From positions 1 through 41,675 of the forward strand of contig JAKSVT010000018.1 in assembly GCA_024407875.1 (NCBI GenBank): DNA of 41,675 bases, in the 5' to 3' direction. The notes beneath the pieces are model-generated. The model ran no database searches. It was not told the DNA's origin and saw nothing but the letters and a program-made list of their open reading frames with translations. Source of the DNA: Alphaproteobacteria bacterium (GTDB taxonomy: Bacteria > Pseudomonadota > Alphaproteobacteria > CAAGCB01 > CAG-977). The translations under genes and the position numbers were made by a program. Shown here piece by piece: positions 17,213 to 25,400 of this stretch (the first letter of the stretch is position 1; the number at the start of each line of letters is the position of its first letter).

Positions 17213-17916
17213 TTGTCCCCCTTATCTTGTGGCATAAAACCAGCAGGATAAATAGCTAATCTTCCATTTGTTAAGTGCATTCTTGGAAAATTAAAAGCTT
17301 TAATCAAATTTTCGTTATGAGTAGCAATTACAATTGTTGTATTTCTTTTATTTAATTCTTCAAACAATCTTAATAATCTTAAAGCTGATTTATCATCCAT
17401 ATTACCTGTAGGTTCATCCGCCAATAATAATTCAGGTCTATTAATAATAGCTCTACAAATAGCAACACTTTGTTTTTGACCGCCAGATAAAGCCTCAGGT
17501 TTAGTTTTTAATCTATCACCTAAACCAACCCAATTTAATAATTCTACTACTCTTTTCTTTATATCCGCTTCACTCATTCCTGATAATCTAAGAGGTAAAG
17601 CTACATTATCAAAAATAGATAAATGATCTAACAATCTAAAATCTTGGAAAACCACACCGATTCTTCTACGAAGTTCAGGCAAGTCTTCTCTTGGGGTTAC
17701 TGAAATTGTTTTTCCAAACATTCTAACTTGGCCTCTAGTTTGTGATTGAGCCAAATATAATAATGACAGCAAAGAAGTTTTTCCAGCTCCACTTTCACCA
17801 GTTAAAAAATGAAAAGAACCTACTGGCAAATTAAATGTGATATTCTTTAAAACTTCTGCATCAGTACCATAACGCAAACCAACGCCATCGAACTCTATCA
17901 GATTTTCTGTACTCAC
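17209..17916 (-). CDS. ftsE: Cell division ATP-binding protein FtsE
   Basis: The cytoplasmic ABC ATPase of FtsEX, which powers hydrolase activation at the septum. The 235 residues contain Walker A (GESGAGKTS, from residue 40), the FtsE-type Q-loop VVFQDFRLLD, the signature LSGGQKQSVAICRA and Walker B LLLADEPTGNMD. The signature differs from the usual LSGGQQQRVAIARA at two or three positions. It is the first gene of a four-gene operon, divergent from the zinc-ribbon gene across a 135-base AT-rich gap with no other visible feature. Confidence 0.95.
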   Translation of the reverse strand: MSTENLIEFDGVGLRYGTDAEVLKNITFNLPVGSFHFLTGESGAGKTSLLSLLYLAQSQTRGQVRMFGKTISVTPREDLPELRRRIGVVFQDFRLLDHLSIFDNVALPLRLSGMSEADIKKRVVELLNWVGLGDRLKTKPEALSGGQKQSVAICRAIINRPELLLADEPTGNMDDKSALRLLRLFEELNKRNTTIVIATHNENLIKAFNFPRMHLTNGRLAIYPAGFMPQDKGDK

Positions 17917-18051
17917 AACAGCACTCCATAATTTTTTATGTTATTTAGCATTCATTAAACATTTTATATTAATTTAATACATATATATATTTAAAAAAAT
18001 ATAAATTTAAAGTAAAATATCCTCCATCTAATAAATATAAGGATTCTTTTA

Positions 18052-19092
18052 ATGTTATTTACTTGTCCGAAATGTCATACAACTTATAATGTACCTGACG
18101 AATTAATGGGTGATGCATCTAGAGTACGTTGTGCATCTTGCGGACACGAATGGGATATTACAGAACAACGAGCTTCCTCCTCAGCAGAAGCTTACAACAC
18201 ACCATCTGCTGAAGATTTATTACAAACAGAAAATTTAGAAAATCAACAAGAAGAAGTTTCTTCTAATAATGAACAAGCAATTTCTGATGCTGATAGTTTT
18301 GCAATTTTACAACAAGAGATGTCTGATTTAGATCATGATTCACAAGACAACGATCTCGTAGACAAGCTTTCTCCAGGCCATCTTGAACCAGCGGTTGAAG
18401 AATTAATTAATGGAGACACATTAGACATTAACAAACATAGTATATCTGATTACGAGCCTAATCAAAAAAATGCTGACAATAAGGAAGGCAACTCAGAAAA
18501 TAATCCTGAAACTCCAACTATTGAGGGTGGAGATGAAAGTCTAAACATTGAAGAAATTTTAGCTAGAGTAGATATTGAAAAAGAAGCTGCTGAGGAAAGA
18601 GAAAAAAATTTGGAATATGAAGAAAGAAAGAAAAAATTTGAAGCCTCTGAAAAAGTAAGACTTCTCATCGAAAATCAAAAGATTAAAAAGAAAATTCGTT
18701 TATTCTACTTAATTTTTGTTTCTTTAGCATCACTAGGTGTATATTTATACTTCTTCACACCCCTTGCTAAGTTTCCTGTTGTTATTCAATCAGTTTCATC
18801 AAAAACCATTGAACGTGATTATGAAGTCACTTTAGAAGTTGCTGCTCAAATTACAAACAATGCCTCAAAAGATATAACTATTGCAGATTTACAAATCACA
18901 TATTTTGATGCTTCAGGTAAACCTTTATCAAAACAAGTAATAAAAGGTTCTGGTAGAACATTTAAAGCAAAGGAAAACGTTACAATTAATTACTCTTTAG
19001 AAAGACCTCCTTCATTTGCTAAAAGAGCTCTTTTAAAAATGGGAAAATCTAGCTCAGTGATACTACTGGATATATCTCCAAAAGATCCTTAA
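18052..19092 (+). CDS. MJ0042-type zinc-ribbon, single-pass membrane protein
   Basis: A 346-residue protein with an N-terminal MJ0042 zinc ribbon (C5-x2-C8 and C27-x2-C30 in FTCPKCH and RCASCGHEW). A long acidic low-complexity stretch (residues ~45-170) follows, then a charged coiled-coil-like helix (~170-215), a membrane span (LFYLIFVSLASLGVYLYFF) and a C-terminal domain like the DUF3426 portion of related alphaproteobacterial proteins (DLQITYFDASGKPLSK). AAGGAT precedes the ATG. The zinc ribbon would be cytoplasmic and the tail periplasmic. The function is unknown; a regulatory or division link is guessed only from its place next to ftsEX. Its last 44 bases overlap lysA antisense. Confidence 0.85.
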   Translation: MLFTCPKCHTTYNVPDELMGDASRVRCASCGHEWDITEQRASSSAEAYNTPSAEDLLQTENLENQQEEVSSNNEQAISDADSFAILQQEMSDLDHDSQDNDLVDKLSPGHLEPAVEELINGDTLDINKHSISDYEPNQKNADNKEGNSENNPETPTIEGGDESLNIEEILARVDIEKEAAEEREKNLEYEERKKKFEASEKVRLLIENQKIKKKIRLFYLIFVSLASLGVYLYFFTPLAKFPVVIQSVSSKTIERDYEVTLEVAAQITNNASKDITIADLQITYFDASGKPLSKQVIKGSGRTFKAKENVTINYSLERPPSFAKRALLKMGKSSSVILLDISPKDP

Positions 19093-20284
19093 TCGTTTGA
19101 CGATTTCTAATTATTTCAAATTTTTCGTCTTTGATCATGACCTCTGCACACAAAGGATGACCATTATATGTTGATGACATAACTGCGCCATAAGCACCAG
19201 CGTTGCCTATTCCTAAATAATCACCTTCACTTAGCTCTAAAATTTCTCTGTTAGTAGCAAAACTGTCTGACGATTCACAAATAGGACCAACTACATCATA
19301 AACTACATTCTTTTCATTACCATTTGGTTCAATTTTATCAATAGGATGATATGCATCATATAGTGCAGGTCTAATTAAATCATTCATTCCCGCATCAATA
19401 ATAGCAAACTGCTTAGATTTTGTTTTCTTTATTCTTATTATTTTTCCAACTAATACACCACAAGTTGCACTGATATAACGTCCAGGTTCAAAAACAAATT
19501 CACCACTAAAATCACCTAAACATTCTTTCAATATTTCCACATATCTCTTTGGAGGCAAAGGTTTTTGATTTGGTTCATAAACAACGCCTAATCCGCCACC
19601 CAAATCAATAGTGTTTATATTAACACCATCCTCTTTTAAGAAATCTAGCATTTTTTTAACTTTTAAAAATGTTTCTTTAAAAGGAGCTTCATCTAAAATT
19701 TGAGAACCTACATGAATTTCTATTCCATGTAAATTAATAAAATCATTATTTTTATACTTAGTAAAAAGTTCTCTTGCCAAGTCCCAATCAATACCAAATT
19801 TATTTTCAGATTTACCTGTTGTAATTTTCGCATGAGTATGAGCATCAACATTTGGATTTATACGAATTCCAACATTAGACTTTTTACCCATTTCTTTTGA
19901 AATTTTGTAAATGGTTTCAAGCTCTTCTTCTGATTCAGCATTTAATTGTTTAATTCCTACATCAATTGCTTTTTTTATCTCTTCACAAGATTTTCCAACG
20001 CCTGAAAAAACAATCTTAGATGGATCAACACCACAATATAGAGCTAAATCTAATTCTCCTCCTGATACAATATCTGCACCAGCGCCTAAATTTGAGAGTA
20101 TTTTAACAATATTTGGATTTGAATTACTTTTAACAGCAAAACAAACTGTAGTATTTTGCTTAAGCAATTTTGTTGCATCATTAAATTCATTAAATTTTTT
20201 TGTTAATTCCTCATAAGAATAAACAAAAACAGGAGTACCCGTTTTAGCAACAATATCATTAACTTTTACTTTTCCAAAATCCAT
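19049..20284 (-). CDS. lysA: Diaminopimelate decarboxylase
   Basis: A PLP enzyme that decarboxylates meso-diaminopimelate to L-lysine, the last step of the pathway begun by dapA. The 411 residues cover the alanine-racemase-like barrel and the C-terminal beta domain. The PLP lysine is in CFAVKSNSNP. HVGSQI, DLGGGLGV, FEPGRYI, GPICESSD (catalytic Cys/Glu from the partner subunit) and GAYGAVMSSTYN are all present. GGGG precedes the ATG. It is 10 bases downstream of the lptM-like gene and overlaps the convergent zinc-ribbon gene at the 3' end. Confidence 0.96.
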   Translation of the reverse strand: MDFGKVKVNDIVAKTGTPVFVYSYEELTKKFNEFNDATKLLKQNTTVCFAVKSNSNPNIVKILSNLGAGADIVSGGELDLALYCGVDPSKIVFSGVGKSCEEIKKAIDVGIKQLNAESEEELETIYKISKEMGKKSNVGIRINPNVDAHTHAKITTGKSENKFGIDWDLARELFTKYKNNDFINLHGIEIHVGSQILDEAPFKETFLKVKKMLDFLKEDGVNINTIDLGGGLGVVYEPNQKPLPPKRYVEILKECLGDFSGEFVFEPGRYISATCGVLVGKIIRIKKTKSKQFAIIDAGMNDLIRPALYDAYHPIDKIEPNGNEKNVVYDVVGPICESSDSFATNREILELSEGDYLGIGNAGAYGAVMSSTYNGHPLCAEVMIKDEKFEIIRNRQTIKDLLEIYPVVSLS

Positions 20285-20294
20285 GATTACCCCA

Positions 20295-20690
20295 CTATTT
20301 TTCTAAATTATCCATAATCTCATTAATACCCTTAGGAGAATTTTCGTATGATTTCTGAACATCTTCTATAAATTCTTTATTTTTTTGAATTTCTTCTCTT
20401 CTTTGTTTTTTCTTTAATTCTTCTTCTTGTTTCTTTTCAAAATACAAAGGATCTTTTTTAGAAGCTAAAAGTTCATCATATTCTTCTTGAGATAATGGTT
20501 CCCTCTTTTTTGGATAAGTTCTTTTTGTATACTTTACATTATCAGTTGTATTTTCATCCATTAATCTTAAAGTTGCTTCACCTAAAACAGTATGATTACC
20601 AGAATTTGGCCAATCTAAATTACCTCTTCTACCACAACTTTGAAGTAAAATTACAAAAGAAAAAATCAACAAAAATTTATTTAATTTCAT
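20295..20690 (-). CDS. lptM: LptM/YifL-like lipoprotein with a long charged tail
   Basis: A 131-residue lipoprotein. The signal sequence MKLNKFLLIFSFVILLQSC has a lipobox LQSC with the lipidated cysteine at 19. The CGRRGNLDWP directly after resembles the CG(K/Q)KGPL start of LptM (YifL), which assists maturation of the LPS translocon LptDE. LptM-like genes commonly lie immediately upstream of lysA in proteobacteria, as here. The lysine/glutamate-rich tail (EEELKKKQRREEIQKNKEF) is much longer than the E. coli form and may be coiled coil. AGGA precedes the ATG. Confidence 0.75.
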   Translation of the reverse strand: MKLNKFLLIFSFVILLQSCGRRGNLDWPNSGNHTVLGEATLRLMDENTTDNVKYTKRTYPKKREPLSQEEYDELLASKKDPLYFEKKQEEELKKKQRREEIQKNKEFIEDVQKSYENSPKGINEIMDNLEK

Positions 20691-20865
20691 AATAACAAAT
20701 CCTAAAATTATTATCGATTTTATATATCATAAAAGAATTACAAAAATCAAGAATCTCTAAAATTACAAATAATAAAAAGTCTTGTTTTTTAAATTTAATG
20801 TTAAGCAATTTTAAATAAATTTAAATTAGACTGTAAAAAAAAGTTTTAAAAAGGGAGTTCTTAAA

Positions 20866-22395
20866 ATGAGCCGCTTTACCTTGTCTTTATTGATTTTAGC
20901 AGGTTTATGTATAAGCACTGGCAAAAATGCAAATGCTCAGCAATCAAGTGCTCGAGAAGCAATGGATGCCGCTATTGAACAATCAAACGGGGAATATTCT
21001 GAAATAGATATGCCTTATTTATGGTCATTAGGCATGCAACAAAAAGCATGGAATAAACCTATGGAACATCTAGGAGAAGGTCAAACAAAACCAGGATATT
21101 CTAGATATTTCTGGACACCTGATTTAGTGCTGCCTATTCGTATTCGTGAAGGAATGCACACATTAATCAACTTCCCTGCTTGGGAATACATTGAAAATGT
21201 ATTTGTTGGAAATGAAAACGGATTTGGCGTACAAAAAGTTGCATCAAACGCTTTAATGGTTTATGCAAGCAATGCTGAATTAGTTGGAATGGATACAAAT
21301 ATGATGGTATTTGGTCGTTCCGGAAATAGATATGTATTTTATTTAAGAAGTGAAACCTTTAACACAGACAGAATTACAAATGCTGTTGTAGATATTGTAG
21401 TAAATGACAACAAGTATGTACCAGATGATTCTGGAAGAACTCCATTCTCAGAAGGAGCTGTTGGAGCAGGATCAATTGGTGGATCAGGTGCAAATGGAAC
21501 AGGTTTTGGTGCACAATATGGAAACAACTCCAAAAAGAAGAAAAATAATAGTGACGATGATTGGTTAAAAGATATTGAAGTCGACCCTGAAAAAATAAAA
21601 TTTGATATTGATGTATTTATACCAAATCCTGATGATTATGATATTGCACCAGAAAGAGTATGGCGCGATGAAATATTTACATATATTGATTTTGGCACAA
21701 GAGCATTATCAATGCTACAACGCCCAATTGTAAATATTATAACAGATAATTCAGAAACACCTGTTGGATTTAGAACACGTGGTCCAAATGGACGATTAAT
21801 AGTTGTTGAAGCAATTGGTGATTTAGTATTAAGAAACGGCAAAAAATTAGTTTGCTTAAAAATTAGAAAAGATCCAACTTTTGGCTTAGATTGGACAGAA
21901 TATGAAAAATCAGTACAGCCAAAACGCGATGATCCAAAATTCAATATTAATCAAGCTCAAGGTCAAAGCATGATGCAAAATGCAAACATGACACCATATC
22001 CAATGAATAACATGGGTGGTGTAGCATATCCAGGAATGAATATGGCTCAAATGAATGCTATGATGCAAGTTCAAAAACAAGCTGGAACCAAAAATGCAGG
22101 ATCAAATTTTGGAGCAAGATATAGACAAACAGTTCAAGAAAATATTGCTGTTGAATTAGCTCAAGACTCAAACATTGCAACTTTAGAAAAGAAATGGGAA
22201 GGATTAGCAAGAAAGAATAAAGATCTTTTAAGCAATTATGAACCTTATTATTCTTTAGATACAGCTGCAGAAGGTGAAGCCCGCGATTTATTTAGATTAA
22301 GAATTGGACCAGTAGAATCAATTCAAGCAGGTGACACTTTATGTAATAAATTAGCTAAACGTGGAATTACATGCGTAGTTGTTAGAACACAATGA
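20866..22395 (+). CDS. virB9: VirB9/TrbG-like type IV secretion protein with a C-terminal SPOR domain
   Basis: The likely outer-membrane-core component of a type IV secretion complex. The signal peptide MSRFTLSLLILAGLCISTG ends near ANA|QQ (residue 24). A VirB9 N-terminal beta domain spans roughly 82-185 (IRIREGMHTLINFP, VFVGNENGFGVQ, RSGNRYVFYLRSET). A Gly/Ser/Lys linker precedes the VirB9 C-terminal domain, ~240-345 (PERVWRDEIFTYIDF, RTRGPNGRLIVVEAIGDLVL). A Met/Gln/Asn-rich region (~365-420) follows. The last ~80 residues are a typical alphaproteobacterial SPOR domain (KKWEGLARKNKDLLSNYEP, DLFRLRIGPVESIQAGDTLC, ITCVVV). SPOR domains bind denuded glycans, and a fusion to VirB9 is unusual. 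AAGGGAG precedes the ATG. First gene of the 20866-32378 operon; 175 AT-rich bases upstream. Confidence 0.82.
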   Translation: MSRFTLSLLILAGLCISTGKNANAQQSSAREAMDAAIEQSNGEYSEIDMPYLWSLGMQQKAWNKPMEHLGEGQTKPGYSRYFWTPDLVLPIRIREGMHTLINFPAWEYIENVFVGNENGFGVQKVASNALMVYASNAELVGMDTNMMVFGRSGNRYVFYLRSETFNTDRITNAVVDIVVNDNKYVPDDSGRTPFSEGAVGAGSIGGSGANGTGFGAQYGNNSKKKKNNSDDDWLKDIEVDPEKIKFDIDVFIPNPDDYDIAPERVWRDEIFTYIDFGTRALSMLQRPIVNIITDNSETPVGFRTRGPNGRLIVVEAIGDLVLRNGKKLVCLKIRKDPTFGLDWTEYEKSVQPKRDDPKFNINQAQGQSMMQNANMTPYPMNNMGGVAYPGMNMAQMNAMMQVQKQAGTKNAGSNFGARYRQTVQENIAVELAQDSNIATLEKKWEGLARKNKDLLSNYEPYYSLDTAAEGEARDLFRLRIGPVESIQAGDTLCNKLAKRGITCVVVRTQ

Positions 22396-22422
22396 GACCT
22401 TAAGGCCAAGGATCAATAAAAA

Positions 22423-25400
22423 ATGCGAAACGATGAAGAAAAAGAGGAACAACTCTTAATTGGTACTGAAGAACAATATCTCGAAAAATCAAACAAACGT
22501 TGGTTGATTTTCGGAATTGTAATGTTTTTTCTATTCTTAATCAGTGTTTGTATATATTTATTAGGTGGAAATGACGAGATTGCAGATGGAAAGCTTTCTG
22601 TTGGAACACAAAGTGAAGCTAACACTGTAGTTAAAAGTGGTGATACTGATCTTACAGATTGGGAAGAAGATCAAAATACAGCTCATGCAGAATCATCTGT
22701 AAAAATCAATGTAACTCCAGAAAAACTAAGTTTTGATCAAGTTGTCTTAGGAACAATCGCTGAAGGTGCTATTACCGTTTCACCTGGTCAAGGAAGCAGA
22801 ATATCTATTTTAGATGTTAAATTTGAAAACATGCCTGATTCAGATAACGGTGACGTATTTACATTAGATAGTAAATGTAAACCAACAGAAATCTTATCAG
22901 GTGATACATCCTGTCAAATAAACGTTAAATGGGATCCAAAAACAGCAAGAACCATTTCAGCTAACTTATTGATTAAATGGCGTAATGAATCTATTGGTGG
23001 AACAAGCAACAATTTTTATGTTCCTGTAAGTGCAATGGCTATAGATACTTCATTATGCGGAGTTTGTGATGAAGCACCTGGTGGTGGCGGAAGCATTGTT
23101 GACCAATTAAGAGCAAAAGGAAAATTAATATTAGGACCTGATGGAAAACCAATTGGATACGCTGATGAAAACGGCGTAGTTTATGGTTTAGATGGAAAAC
23201 GTATTGGAACGTTAAGACCTGATGGCAAAGTATATGATGATGATGGATATGTAATTGGCGTTGCCGAAGGAACAAAAATAGCTCTTGGCGAAGGTGGCAA
23301 AATCATTGGAAACATATTACCTGATGGAAGAGTAATTGATAAAAATGGTAAATTAGTTGGATACGCTCTTCAAGACGGAACCATTATCGATATGGATGGT
23401 AATATAATTGGTTCAGCTATAAAAACAGGACCTGTTGTAAACAAATTTGGACATATAATCGGTAATGCAATGCCAGATGGCAAAGTTCTAAACGCAGGAA
23501 ATGTAGTTGGATATATAGAGCCTGATGGATCAGTTATAAATGAGCAATATGAAATACTTGGTTCTTTACTTCCAATGGGAACAGTTGTTGATGTATTAGG
23601 AAAAGTACGAGGTATTGTATTACCTGAAGCAACAATAGCTAATGCTGGTGGTGAAACTGTAGGAAGAGTATCACCAAATGGAACAGCAATATCTAACGAT
23701 AATGAACCTTTTGGACATGTAGTAGAAGAAGGATTAGCAATTGGACCTGGATGTAAATTCTTAGGAAGAATTAGCACTGATGGTTCAGTTATGAACCAAA
23801 ACAAAACTATTGGTCATGTAAACAATAACAATTTAATTTTAGACTCAGGAAATAATGTAATTGGTGGCGCTGTAAAAGAAGGAATCATTATTGACCTAAG
23901 TGGTAAAGTAATTGGTAGAGTTGATAAATCAGGAAATGCTGTTGACTTTAAAGAAAACTCTTTAGGTTGTTTATTACCTAATGGGATGATTGTTAATGAA
24001 GCTCAAGAAGTTGTTGCCGGTGTAATGCCAAAAGGCACTGTAGTTGCATCAAATTGTGGATTTGCTGGAAGAGTATATCCTGATGGAACTGTTATATTTA
24101 ATAATGAAGAACATGGTAGAGTAACTCCAGATGGAACAGTAATTGATGAAGCTCATAATATCATCGGTGCAGTATCAAAGAATGGTGTTGCAGTTGCTGG
24201 CGGTTGTAAAATAATTGGTTTAAACTCAATTGATGGCGATATAGTTGATTTATCATCAGAAACAATAAATGGTTGTATTAGGGCTGATGGTCAAGTAGCA
24301 TCCGAACAAGGTGTAATAATCGGTGGTTTTCCTAAAAACTACACAGTAATCGGATCAGATGGAAGATTAAATGGTTTCGTCGATGAAAATGGAAATGTAG
24401 TTGACAGAAACGGCAAAAAAACATCTTGTGCCGATTGGACAGGATTAGCATTAAATAACAATCAAACATACGGCTTTATGCTTCCAAGCAATTCAGCTTT
24501 AGATAGAGATGGTCATACAATTGGTTGGACATTTGGTGATGGTATAGTTAAATCAACTGATGGTACAACTGTTGGTAAAGTAATGCCAAGCTCCGATGTA
24601 GTTGATAATAATGGAGCTCAAATAGCTAGATTAACACCAGAAGGATTAGCTCTAAATTCAGCATGTGGAATTTTAGGACGTATCTATAAAGATGGTCGTG
24701 TTATAAATGATAACTTTGAAAGAGTTGGCTATATTACGTTTAGTAACACAATTTTAGATAAAGAAGAGAAATTTATAGGTCGTGTTGCTACAGCTAAATA
24801 TGGTATTAATGGTCAAAACAAATATATTGGATATGTAGATGAAAACGGTGCTTTAATAAATCCTCAAGGAGAAAAAGTCGGCTGTTTAAGACCTGACAAT
24901 ATCTTTGTAGATGATAATGAAAAATTTGTTGCAGGAGAACTTAAAACTGGTGTTGCTGTAAATGAAACAACAAATTTATATGCACGTGGTGATGTAATCG
25001 CAAAGGCAAGCGACCTACCTGTAGATGCATTCATTGGAACTGTTGGAATAAGTTCATATATCCAAACTCCTGAAAAGAAAATTACTGGTGGTATTGTTCC
25101 TCCAGGTGCTGCAGTTTTAGACATAAAAACATCAAAAGTTATAGGTAAATTACTTCCTGATGGTACAGCAATAAATAAAGCTTCCAAAATATTTGGTAAA
25201 TTAAGAATGCCTGGTGGAGAAGTTATCGACAAAGCTGGAAAAGTTGTAGGTAAAATCTTTGTTGGTTTAAGACAAGTAATTGGTCCAAATGGAGAAATTA
25301 TTGGTGTTGTTTTAGATGATGGAACTGTTATCGATAAAGATGGCAAAGTTATCGGAGCAGCAACCTTAGATGGAAAAGTTTTTGATGAAAATGGAAATTC

